Part shown: one piece after another, positions 20,782 through 30,772 of the stretch
Position numbering within the stretch: the first letter of the stretch is position 1
How the letters are laid out: each line of letters opens with the position of its first letter
Source of the DNA: Amia ocellicauda
Taxonomy: Eukaryota; Chordata; Actinopteri; Amiiformes; Amiidae
Direction: 5' to 3'
DNA length: 64,000 nt
Assembly (NCBI RefSeq): GCF_036373705.1
Contig: NW_027102664.1
Span: forward strand, 248,001 to 312,000
The notes under the pieces: generated by a model
Told to the model about the DNA's origin: nothing
Seen by the model: the letters and a program-made list of their open reading frames with translations, nothing else
Databases searched by the model: none
Made by a program: the position numbers and the translations under genes

Positions 20782-20783
20782 GT

Positions 20784-21271
20784 TTAAAAGATATATCCTG
20801 AGGCTCTATTTTTCTTTCTTTGAGACTTTCTTTTTGCAGGTTTTTTCTTGTGCTGCTTCCTTCTCCGAGTGTTTCCACGATATGTTGGAGAATGAGAGAT
20901 TCTTCGTTTTTTGTTAGCCACGGATCTTCGTCGCCCTGGTGGACACATGCTGTTTCTTCTTTTACCCCCCCTCCTCGCCATTACCATGAGACCCGAACCC
21001 TCCTGATGCTCATGGCTAGCTGCCCGGTTCATAACATTGGTGAACACGTCACTAACAATATTTTTAGCCGCTGATTTCAAGTGGGGTCTGGCTATAGCAA
21101 AGCCTCTCTTAAGCAGGGGTACGGCCATTCTAAAGAGACCACGAAAGAGTCCTCCTAGACCGGCGCCATACATTGTGGGGGCTCCTACAAAACCGGGCAA
21201 GCCGTTCCATCTTCCATCTTGTAATAATCCACATTGGCGCTAGGATCTACATAACCCCTCGAGGTAGCCAT
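20784..21271 (-). pseudogene. pVI/pX-like protein, copy B, frameshift near N-terminus
   Basis: The ATG next to the penton stop is present, but a one-base loss near 21205 (shared with C and D) puts the first residues out of frame. The basic body reads open from an internal Met at 21200. Confidence 0.5.
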
Positions 21272-21272
21272 T

Positions 21273-22007
21273 TTAATAATGTACACACTGTTTCAGGGGT
21301 CGAAAATGTAGTTTGACAACTTAACTTTACCGAAGCGGAAGGGTACGTTGATATTCTGATCCGATTTGACTTCGATCGTGATGTTGTCAAAGTGGGTCTT
21401 TGAGACTGGTACGTAGTGTGGCTTGTCATAAGTAATTGTGACCATGTCATTGCTTTTACCTTTAATAAGTACATTTCTCAAAAGGGGGACATAACTATCC
21501 CCGACCCTCTGGTGGGTTATGATATCCGTATACACATAAAGAGTGTAAAAGCCGCCCCACCACTTCTGAGAACCTGCTCTCTGTGTCAGAATAGAACCCT
21601 AATATACGCCCCAGTTGGCCGCTGGTTTGAATGCTAATACCTGGTTTTGACACCTTGTACACTCTGTTGTTAATAGGGTTGTAATATAGCTTGATGTTGG
21701 GGGTGCCTTCTGAGAACTGTTTATGCATCTCATCTAATATTTTATCTACATTGTCATAATAACCTCCTTGTATCGTGAATGTCCATTGACTCTTTTTAAC
21801 ATCATCAAAAATGGCGAAGGTGGCATCCTTATCTTGTAAAACAGCCCAAGTGTAAGGATACTGTATTTCCGCCAACCCCACTTCCCACGACCCTCTTAGA
21901 TCTATAGATTTTCCAAATTGTACCGTGTAACTGGATATTTCATTTTTAGGGTATATATCGAGAGAGGCGTTACTGGGTAGAGTCACGTAGAAGCCTCCTG
22001 ATTCCAT
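21273..22007 (-). pseudogene. Penton-like minor capsid protein, copy B, frameshifted
   Basis: The start ATG is kept. It has the frame break common to all copies near 21560 and a second private frame change near the C-terminus (about 21320). Confidence 0.68.
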
Positions 22008-22053
22008 CTTGAGTATCGAGAGTAATGCCCCCAACACACCCGCGGGCATGTTG

Positions 22054-23163
22054 TTATAAGGATTGAATATCGCAAACCTGTTGTTCCGGGACCCAACTAT
22101 TGAACTTTTCAGGCCATCCAAGCCATTTCACCAACACATATTTTTTCCGGTTCTGGGTTTTTTCAGCTAATATCTTTTCAACTCTGTATACACTGTCTTT
22201 ACCCACAATAATTTTTTGTAACTCGGCTTCGTAAAACGTTCCTTCTATATCCTCCCCGTCATAGTCTTTTAACCGGTACACGGGGGGGGCTCTAGCCAAC
22301 TGTTCGGTAACTGTAAAATATTCGTCAGAAAATGTTTGTTCATAACCTTTGGCAAAAGTACTCCTTAGCTTTGAAACGCGAACCACATCACCGATGTTGA
22401 ACTTATAAGTAGTTTTTCCCTTCTTAATAAATGGTCCGTATAATTTTGTATAGACCTGAAAAGAATTACTTTGATCAACATCTATAGACTTCATTTTAAT
22501 ACTGGTGTGATACCCTTGGTTGTAAGCATCAATAAAATCCTGAACTTTATCAATATACTTGAACGTGTTGACCGCTGTAAAATATCTCCACATTTTGGTC
22601 TTTATGGTGCGGTTAAACCTCTCCACTACCGATGCTTTAAGCTCATTTCCGGTGGTGAAATGATGTATTTTGTGTCTCTTCAGTAGATTCTGAAATTCTC
22701 TGTTGAGAAACTTTTTTCCTTAATCAGTCTGCAGTTTTTTAGGACATCGACCCTGGGACAATATATCCTCAAAGACCCTCGTCACCGCTCAACCTGTTTT
22801 ATTATGTAGAATTCGAGCCCAGGCATATTTTGATTAAACATCGATACACATCAACATCAATTTGTGACCATTGTTATGTTTTGATAAATTTGACATATCG
22901 ACTAGATCCATTTGCCATTGTGAGTCTATGTCAGTTGCATATACGCGGTTTCTTTTAAAGTTAATCCTGAGAGGTTTATGTAAGGTATAGGCGTCTTGTT
23001 CCCGTAACCATTCTGAAACAACCACATCATTAACCTTCACTCCGGCCTCAGCGAGTCCTCTTTGAAAACCCTTCTTACCCGCCAAACCCCCAATCTTGGC
23101 TGGGTTGTAGTATAGTTCCTGCATTTGGGGAGCTTGCCGAGTCATTCTGTCAAATAACCACAC
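22054..23163 (-). pseudogene. Chromodomain integrase, copy B, two nonsense mutations
   Basis: Stops lie near 22722 (Lys of TDKGKEF changed to TAA) and near 22835 (before SKYAWAR). The C-terminal chromodomain part reads open from 22626. The 13-residue segment missing in C and D is present. Confidence 0.88.
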
Positions 23164-23317
23164 AGACCCACACTATGCGCAAAGTTTTTATACAAGGTTT
23201 TTTATTCAACTTCAGGAGAGCAGATACCCCTTTTTAGACATTTGAGAAAAGTATAACATACACAACAATTTTTTCTACGGTCCAGACAAAAAGAAATCAG
23301 ATGATTGGTTACTTGAT

Positions 23318-23710
23318 CTATATCAACAAATATACCTGTTTCTTTATCTTGTAGGCACACACCTCAGTTACATATGTAAATAAAACAACAATATGACCTA
23401 TTTTAAAATTAAACAGAGGTGTATTAAACTTGCTCAGTAAAAGGTCATACAGATGTTGATGAAATGGCCTAATATCATTCTTGGCCCCCTTGAGCGCTTC
23501 ATCCCAGTGTTCGTACCCCCCGATCTTTGTTACAGCAGCCATTAACTTTTCCAGGTTTGAAAGTTGATCCTCATCGATGGTTAAATCTGTAGAGAAAAGG
23601 CTCGCGTTGGCTACTTTTCTGTCAAGCACATGGTGTAATAGCGCTCTCAGGTTAGCTGCAGAGTGTTGATGACAGAACCAGTTGCAGAAGCAGTCCAGAA
23701 CATTCCCCAT
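23318..23710 (-). CDS. Small ORF with weak BCL-2-like features, copy B (130 aa)
   Basis: The longest open form, from MGNVLDCF. I do not recognise it with certainty. A helix-rich stretch ends in FKIGHIVVLFTYVTEVCA, which resembles a BH1 region (the NWGRIV-type motif followed by a hydrophobic helix). Upstream helices are in about the right place for the BCL-2 fold. The frame closes a few residues later (KKQVYLLI), so no BH2 region is visible in frame; the family has it next. If it is a BCL-2 homologue it would block host apoptosis. It could instead be an unrelated helical protein. Confidence 0.4.
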   Translation of the reverse strand: MGNVLDCFCNWFCHQHSAANLRALLHHVLDRKVANASLFSTDLTIDEDQLSNLEKLMAAVTKIGGYEHWDEALKGAKNDIRPFHQHLYDLLLSKFNTPLFNFKIGHIVVLFTYVTEVCAYKIKKQVYLLI

Positions 23711-23722
23711 GTTCAAAGTCCC

Positions 23723-24571
23723 TTAGTTCAGGTCAGAGTCTGAATCAGTGGCGTAGATGTCGAATTCTTCGTCGCTGTCCCCAGCTTTAACTTCTTTACG
23801 GAAGAAATAAGCTTTTAGCTTGCCAGCGGTTTTTCTACTCGGCTCATCCAGGTCATTGAGCAGCTGCCCAAGTTTCTCTATTATAAACGGCTCCTTTTTC
23901 AGCTCCAGCAAAATCTCATCTATGATTTTCTGGACTTGTCCCGCAGTGACATGTATGTGGGAGTAAGACAGCGCCTTGATTAGTGCCGGTTTCAGCCACG
24001 GTTTGTTCAGTCTTCTGTAAAACACGTTGAAATAGAACAGGAAATAGTAACGGTCTGGTTCAAACAAACAACTGTGTCTCAACTGACTGGGGTGATTCAC
24101 TTCACACCCCCGACAGACTTCTTTCAGAGCTCGGTCGATGAGAGCACTCAGAATATACACCAGGGTGCTTTTAACCACTCTGCTTACTTGGTCACATACC
24201 CCGGGCATAAATCCTTCATCTTCATCACGCCCCCGGGACTGTCCGATGCTCATTGGTTCGCCTGGTGGTTTGTGGGGTGTTTCTACATCCATTGGACTGA
24301 CCCCCTCCTGAGACGCACAGACGGTAGACAGTTCGGCAAAATCGAGGCCCTCCATGAGCTCCAGAGGCTGGGGATCCCCGAGACTCATTTGGACATCCAT
24401 CGCACCGCATGTTGTTTCGTCCTGAGGGACCGGGGTCTGAGGTCTTGGAGAGTAACCGCAGTCAAAGGGTTCCAGAGTGTATACAAAATCTGGGGAATAG
24501 AACCAGGGGTGATCCCGGGTTTGAAGAGGCCTGTAGAGCCTGTCGACGTCCGCAGCTTTCGGGTAAGACAT
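23723..24571 (-). CDS. CxxC/HPSQ-motif protein, copy B
   Basis: Open at 282 aa and very close to copy A. The motif CRGCEVNHPSQLRHSCL and the acidic C-terminus are kept. It is followed after 12 bases by the BCL-2-like ORF. Copies C and D have lost nearly all of it. Confidence 0.6.
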   Translation of the reverse strand: MSYPKAADVDRLYRPLQTRDHPWFYSPDFVYTLEPFDCGYSPRPQTPVPQDETTCGAMDVQMSLGDPQPLELMEGLDFAELSTVCASQEGVSPMDVETPHKPPGEPMSIGQSRGRDEDEGFMPGVCDQVSRVVKSTLVYILSALIDRALKEVCRGCEVNHPSQLRHSCLFEPDRYYFLFYFNVFYRRLNKPWLKPALIKALSYSHIHVTAGQVQKIIDEILLELKKEPFIIEKLGQLLNDLDEPSRKTAGKLKAYFFRKEVKAGDSDEEFDIYATDSDSDLN

Positions 24572-24649
24572 TCTCTTTAATTTTAAACCATGATTGAATT
24601 GTTGCGCCTTTTATCCTATCTCTTCACTACGTCATGACACACCGCCCTC

Positions 24650-24900
24650 TTAGAAGAGAGTAGCCCCTGAGCCGTCAGACCCCCCTCCAAAACCCCACAC
24701 GTCGTCTGTTTTATCATCGTCGTCGTCATTCAAGGGGGATATATAATCCATAATCCAGCATATTCTCCTTCTAACCAAATCCAGTTGCGAACATTTGGTC
24801 AAGATGTCAAATCCATCATTTATACAGTTTATGACCTCTTTCAAGAACGGCCAGTCCACGGCGTCAAACATCATTTCAGTAACCTGTTTTTCTGGATCCT
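24650..24900 (-). pseudogene. Right-end protein, copy B, N-terminal part deleted
   Basis: Only the acidic C-terminal third (LNDDDDDKTDDVWGFGGG) remains. Upstream the sequence passes into tRNA-array DNA. Confidence 0.65.
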
Positions 24901-25133
24901 CTTGCCCTTGAGCAATGCAAAATAGGTCAGTGAAAATAGAAACCTTTATCTCACAGGCTGGCCCACGGGCCACGGGTTTTCTCTTCCTCGGAGTGTCAAG
25001 AAAGCCTGACCTAGAGAACAAACGATCACAGAAGGGTAGCTTTGCGAGGCGCTGGAACTGACACTTTTAAAATCGATACATGTTGTTGCTGTTACAATAC
25101 GACCGTAGCAGGATCGGCGACATTGCTGTTACT
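24901..25133. repeat. Collapsed tRNA-array spacer between B and C
   Basis: Only 233 bp of array sequence. The part upstream of a tRNA (to CCCACGGG) joins directly to a part downstream of one (TTTTCTCTTCCTCGG), so the tRNA itself is deleted. It ends with the usual flank GCTGTTACTCTTATG. Confidence 0.82.
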
Positions 25134-25139
25134 CTTATG
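25134..25139. repeat. Target site duplication CTTATG, left of copy C
   Basis: Abuts the AGTAGATAGT start of copy C. Confidence 0.9.
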
Positions 25140-25324
25140 AGTAGATAGTTGGGTTTTTTGGGCGCGGCCTATTTTGTTATGACGTATGCCCTAAGCTTAT
25201 TAATATTCCTACGTCATAATTGGGGGGCGTGATTTTAGGTAGAGTTATTTCCTTAATTATTCCTACGTCATATCCGTCAGAAAGTGTACACCCATAAAAC
25301 CCTGAACAACAAGGCCGCCCATAA
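25140..25324 (+). repeat. Left terminal inverted repeat, copy C
   Basis: Starts AGTAGATAGTTGGG. Its outer bases (TTTTTTGGGCGCGG) match right TIRs better than the left TIRs of B, D and E do, which hints at exchange between ends. Confidence 0.92.
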
Positions 25325-26590
25325 CCTGTTGTTCTTGTTGTTCTTGTTGGTCAACTGTAGAGTGTGAATGGGTCGGCTCTTCCTGTAGTGGTTGGGGGTC
25401 TTTTTTAAATATACATTTAATGGTTTAGTAAATCTAAACCGTTATAAGATCAACAAGTTCTGTTGTCTGTAATGGTCCCAGGTCTTAACAATGCCAATTT
25501 TGAATTGTGCGTTTATCATATTCACACTGTCTCTGTCTGTCTTTCTCTCTCTCTCGCCCAATCATTTTATAAAATTCAACAAGTTCTGTTGTCTGTTATG
25601 ATCCCAGGTCCTAACAATGCCTGTTTTGCATAGGGTACTTATGTTATCCACACTGTATCTGGCTCTGTCTCTCTCCTCAAATTTAATTAAAAATTAAATT
25701 AAAAAAGAGGGTGTGTGTGTGGGTGTTTGTGTGTATAGGTTAATTGTTTTTGTAAAAAAAAAAAAAAAAAAGCTGTGGTTATGTTTTATCTCTCACATAA
25801 TGTGTTCAGTCGTTTTACTTAAATACATTCTAGGGTCTTAAAGCTCATAAGAGTTAGACTTAAGATAAGGATATGCTTTTAAGGTATTTTAGCAGTCTCA
25901 ATCCCTGATGATAAGGAATCGTTTAAAAAATGAAAACAACTGATCACTCAATGCTAAATAGATCACAACACTCAAGGCTAAATCACTCACACCATGGGGG
26001 GCGGGGGTGTGCTCAGACAACAATAGGTATGGCGTGTGGTATCAAAACATTCAGAATACTTTTAACCTATATAATTTATAAGCTTTGTAAAATAAACCCA
26101 AATATCTCTTTTGCGGGGATAAACGCTGTTCTGAGTAGTTTGTGACTTGTTTAATACCAAACAAAGCATCGCTATAAAAAAAAAAAAAAAAATCACTGTA
26201 AAAGCGCTAGTTATTTTTGATCTTTATAGTTATTTTCTAGGCTCAGGTTGTTTTTTAGCGCTTATAAAGGCCTGAAATATTCTTAGTGGTTGTTGACTAT
26301 AGGTCTTGATGCTTAAAAATGTTTTTTTGAGAGACCAAAAGGTTCTAATAAAAGTTTAGAGTAGAGAGGAGAGAGATCGTCTCCATCTTGGTTTCTATTT
26401 GAAATTTGATGCAGTGTCATTTTATTGGTTGGTTTTGATATGTTAATTGGTAACAGGGTGGCACAAAGGCCAGACCAGAACAATGCCTTACAAGCAGATC
26501 CGGCATGTGGCCATCATTATAAGTATGAAGGTCTGGTCTTCAGCTCGACAGACTCATACTGACCTTTCGATTTAAGACTAAAGATCAACA
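25325..26590. other. Left non-coding region, copy C, with a 150-bp extra segment
   Basis: Same layout as in copy B. In addition 26312-26461 is absent from B, D and E at this site. It contains ATTGGTTGG (an inverted CCAAT box) and lies between the TATA-like box and the first exon. No gene is supported. Confidence 0.6.
26271..26280 (+). promoter_or_regulatory. TATA-like box, copy C
   Basis: CTTATAAAGG, conserved with the other copies. Here the 150-bp extra segment increases its distance to the first ATG. Confidence 0.45.
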
Positions 26591-28631
26591 ATGTCTGGAA
26601 ACAACATCAGCGATTCGATTTAAACGAGTTTTTAGGCAAGTCTTCAGATTATTTTCATTGACTCAGAGCGTGTTGTGTGCATGTATTGTAAATAAGGCTA
26701 TAACATCTGTTTTAAGTTCTGTAAAATTATTTTTCAGCCAGTCAACAGGAGTTAATTCCCAACGCTGAGGAGATCATCTGGAACAACGACGGTAAGATTT
26801 TTGTGTTTGCGCTCATGGGTTCTTATGCATGGGTGTGTGTGGTTTTGAAGCGGCTCATTAGAGTTATGAAAACGTTTTAATATATATTAATGCCGGTCTC
26901 TTTAATTACACAGAAACTATCGAAAGGCCTGTGATTAATGTCTCCGAGGATCGACCAAGAGAAGTGGTTGTCCCTAGACAGGCTGTCTGCCGACCGGGTA
27001 AGAACTAAACCCCTGTTTGTTTGTATAACGTTTCTGTAAGATGTTTGAGTCCAGTTTTGTTAATTTAAAAAAATTATCCTGTCTAACAGTATTAAGAAAC
27101 GTGGTTCGAGACAACGAAAGGCCTTCCACATCGAGGGCTTGTTTCGTTTTACCTTCGAGAACCGTAACCTTTCAAGAATCTGAAAGGCCGTCAGCCCCGG
27201 TATCTGATAGCTGTGAGTATATATCTGCAGCCTGTAAGAGGTTAAAGCTTTTTATAAAGCGGTGTGGTTAAAGGTTAAACATGTCTCTTACCTTCACAGC
27301 GGTGCAAAAAGCTAAACCAGCCGAAAAACATAAGAAACGATTATTCTGTGGAGGTAAGTAAGATCTTTCAAACTTTAATGTTTTTAAAAGGGCTTTGTTT
27401 GCCCGTTGAGGGCTAATATTTAAGCGATGGGTGACCGTTTCCTGTAGGGCGGGGGGTTCTGGGAAAGATCTTTAGAAGTCCGGACAGGTCTAGGCTTGTT
27501 TCTGGGGAACGTGTTTAGAAATGACCGATTGCCGTACCGTCTGGTTAGGAAGTAAAGCCGTCCGAAAGGGTTTAGTAAGTTGTTTGGCTTATCTCCCGCT
27601 ATTATACTTCTGTTTTAAAGTCGTTGTAGGAAAAGGCTTGAAGGTGTTCATTGTATTTAATATTTAAACAGATCGTGAAAACGTTTGTGAAACAGGAAGT
27701 CCCGGGATCAGGAAGCGTTTACACTTGGAAGGTTCGTTTAAAAATGAAATGTTGTTGTGTGTGTGTGTGTTTTATTAACAATATTACAGTTTTTAAAGAA
27801 ACATTTAAGAAACAGTTTATTTACAGCGGCTTCTCTGTTTTACATTTATTATCAAGTCCTAATAAATATATTGTCTGTAAATAATAAGGCGTTGTAGTGA
27901 ATGTCTAAGGCTATTTTCAAAGGTCTAAAAAAGCTAAAGGTTTTGAATGTCCTGGACATGTTGTTTTAAGTTTGATTTCTGTCGCCGTTTAAAGATGTAA
28001 ATGTAATGTATATTTTTATTCTTCCCAAGACTCTTGGGATAGTCATTCTGTGGATGAGCTATTGAGGACAATTACCCCGTCTAAGTGGGATCAAACATCT
28101 TTCCCGGTGAGATCACCGAGAGGATCCCCCACGGTGGTCTTGGAGACCCCCCAACATCTACTCAGGCCACAGCCTTCTGGGGGTAATTCTACACCCCAGA
28201 TTCAGCCCGCCGCATTGTCGGGCGGAACAAATACAGGCATCCAACAACCTCAGGGGTCGCCGTCAGTCAGGGCTGACACACCACCCAACGACGGCCTGGT
28301 TTCAACATCGTCCCCCCAGACCCGTTTCTTGGCTACAGAAACGCGGAACAGTACCCCGCGCTTGGCCAGGGTGTCACCGCAAAGGCCTTCTTGGTCTCCG
28401 TCAATGAGTATACACTCGCTCCTTACCTCCTTCGACCGAGATTTACCGGAGCGACCATCCTTTGAAGCTGAGCCAGGCCACCAGCCCCCGGAGCTTCTTC
28501 CTGAAGGTCGGCATGAGTTGCTACATACTTTGTTACAAAATCAAAGACTTGTGTTAGTGGGGCAAAACCTGCTGATAGAGAGCCAAAACACCCTTATTAA
28601 TACCCTTACTAACGAATTGTACCGTATTTAA
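26591..28631 (+). pseudogene. Seven-exon gene, copy C, frameshift in exon 1
   Basis: One base is missing in exon 1 (GCGATTCG against GCGACTTCG in B), which creates a TAA a few codons later. The remaining exons and splice signals are kept, and the last exon is open to 28631. Confidence 0.6.
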
Positions 28632-28793
28632 TGTTTTAATAGACACAAAACGCCTTACTATTGTGTGTTGTTGGAAAAATAAAAAATAAATTAAAAAATG
28701 TCCTGACTTGGTAAAAGAACTCACAAACTAAAGGATTATGAACAAGCTAGGGCCCCAAAAAGACCTTCCCGAGAGAACATCCCCGGCCCTGTT

Positions 28794-29612
28794 GTGAACT
28801 CCTCTGATGTCCCAATGAACCTGGAACTATTACAAATGATAAATGATTTAAATAACCCCCAATTACCACCGATAGAATGTGAATTAACAGACTTACCGGT
28901 GAACCCCGACCTGTTACAGATGGTCAATGATCTAAATAACCACCTCCCACCGGTAGCGCTTATAGAGGTTCACCCCCTAGTTCACCCCGATTTGTTTGAA
29001 ATGGTGGAGGCTTTGGAGGAGCTACCCCGACCAAATTCTGCCCCTATTATAAATGATTTGAGACAATTAGAACACAGGATGGCGGCAGAAGCAGCCATCA
29101 CTATAGAGGAGGGTCTTGACATTAACCGGTTGGATATCTTTGAAGGACTTTTACAGGCTTTAAATGAGCCTCCTCAAAAAGGGGGTTTTGTAGATGTCAG
29201 CAGTGGGGGTGTTCGGAATTTGGAGGGTTCTGGGACTGATAAGGCTGTGGAGGACATGCTCTGTGAGAATGTAGGGGGTGAAGGCTTTGTTCAAAATGAT
29301 GATGTGTCCAAGAGTACCAGTGATCCCGTGATTATAGATAGACCGGCCTATAACAATTTTGAAATGATTCAGCGTTTTAATTTTGCAGAACTTTTAAATT
29401 GTGACAATTATGCAGAAATATTTGTCAACATATACGAGGCCTTGCAGAAAATGCTTGAACAGGTTGCTGAAAGGGTCAGACCTCGAGATGTTGTACAGTT
29501 AGAACTCAGAGGGGATGATTTGTTTAGCAACCTATCTGTAATGCTGAGTGGAGATAATTTAGACGTCTGGCTAAAATCGAAGCATTATTGCAAAGTAACG
29601 CAGCCATCATAG
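28794..29612 (+). CDS. Acidic ORF, probable N-terminal part of PolB, copy C
   Basis: Open at 272 codons and nearly identical to copies B and D, with the same -1 overlap with the next ORF and the same upstream ATG-TCC-TGA. Confidence 0.5.
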   Translation: MNSSDVPMNLELLQMINDLNNPQLPPIECELTDLPVNPDLLQMVNDLNNHLPPVALIEVHPLVHPDLFEMVEALEELPRPNSAPIINDLRQLEHRMAAEAAITIEEGLDINRLDIFEGLLQALNEPPQKGGFVDVSSGGVRNLEGSGTDKAVEDMLCENVGGEGFVQNDDVSKSTSDPVIIDRPAYNNFEMIQRFNFAELLNCDNYAEIFVNIYEALQKMLEQVAERVRPRDVVQLELRGDDLFSNLSVMLSGDNLDVWLKSKHYCKVTQPS

Positions 29613-30742
29613 CTGATGAAAGTCTGTCTCTGGTAATGAATGTGGTTCGTAACCCTGAGGGTGGGGTGCTTAGAAGTCTGTCGAAATGCTTGAAGAACGA
29701 CATAATTAGGACCAAGCTCAGGCAATTAGTGGTGAGTTCCAGTGGGGACAATAAGCTCTGTTTTGCTTACAGTTTAATAAAATTACTCACCCCCGACATG
29801 CCTGAACCCCAAGCTCTGCAAGAGGCTTTAATGCTTCATCAGAGGGCCGGCTTAAACTCTCAACAGATGGTTGCCTTTTCAGACATCACCAAGTTTGAGG
29901 AGTTGTTGTCTTTAAAAATTGTTGTGTGGTACCATTGTGAGGTAAAGGAAGTATTTGTGAAATTTCAGACACATCCTGAAACCCATACACAGACACTGTT
30001 TCTCTTCCTAAGTGATAGTCATTACTTTGGAATAAAGAGTTTGACGGCTTTTTTGGGTTGTTCGTATGTTTGTCATTGTTGTTATAAGGCCTTCAATGAT
30101 AAGCTTAAGCACCGCTGTGACGGTTACTGTAACGTCTGATTCAATCCCCAATGTTGTAAGGGTTTGGCCCCTACCATCCGATGAAAAGATTGCTTAAGGA
30201 TTTGTCTCTCTGCGTTCTGTTTTTCCGAGCATAAGGTACAGAGGGCCGCTGCTGAGGGGGTTAAAAAACTGAGTTATTGTGATCAAACTAAATATTGCCC
30301 GCAGTGTTGCCTCCAGTACCGTTTTCATGAGGTTAAACCACACAAATGTCTGGAGCCGAGATGCAGGATCTGTAATGCTGATTTAACCCCGGGGTCCGAA
30401 CACCAGTGCTTTATTCAGCCGGTTAAAAAGGAGCCGCCGCACAACCGGTATGTCTTTTTTGCTTTTGAATGCCGGCAAGAAAACGGGGTCCACGTTGCTA
30501 ATTATATACACTGTATTGACATGTTGGATCGTGAGTGGTCAGCTAGCGGTGAGAGTTGTGTCAGGGAAATCATTACGCGGTATCGCGGTCCAAAATACCT
30601 CAATTACACATTTATTGCCCACAATGCTAAGGGTTATGATTCTTACATTTTGATGAAGTATCTGGTGGAAAATGGGGTGACCCCAAAAATAATAGCTCAG
30701 GGTAGCAAGATCATGTGTTTCACCGACGAAGCTTTCAACTAA
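29588..30742 (+). pseudogene. PolB, zinc-finger and first exonuclease part, copy C, broken
   Basis: Two Cys codons of the finger region have become TGA (30137-30139 and near 30182). The shared TAA follows at the end. The Exo I Asp codon is GCT (Ala) at 30461-30463, as in copy D. Confidence 0.85.
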
Positions 30743-30772
30743 CGTTACATAGACTCGTTAAATTTCCTCCCC

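Larger units (their letters stand above)
9387..24900 (+). mobile_element. Polinton/adintovirus copy B, right end deleted
   Basis: The left TIR and all genes up to the right-end gene are present. Around 24900 the element sequence stops inside the right-end gene and jumps into tRNA-array sequence (TTGCCCTTGAGCAATGC), so the right TIR is missing. This copy carries many private stops and deletions (PolB, ATPase, protease, capsid, integrase) and is the most decayed. It keeps the older longer form of the right arm, with separate CxxC/HPSQ and BCL-2-like ORFs. Confidence 0.92.

Noticed and set aside
24650-25021. 123-codon minus-strand ORF across the B/C junction
   Set aside because: A chance chimera of tRNA-array sequence and the remnant of the right-end gene; only the part up to 24900 is element coding sequence.
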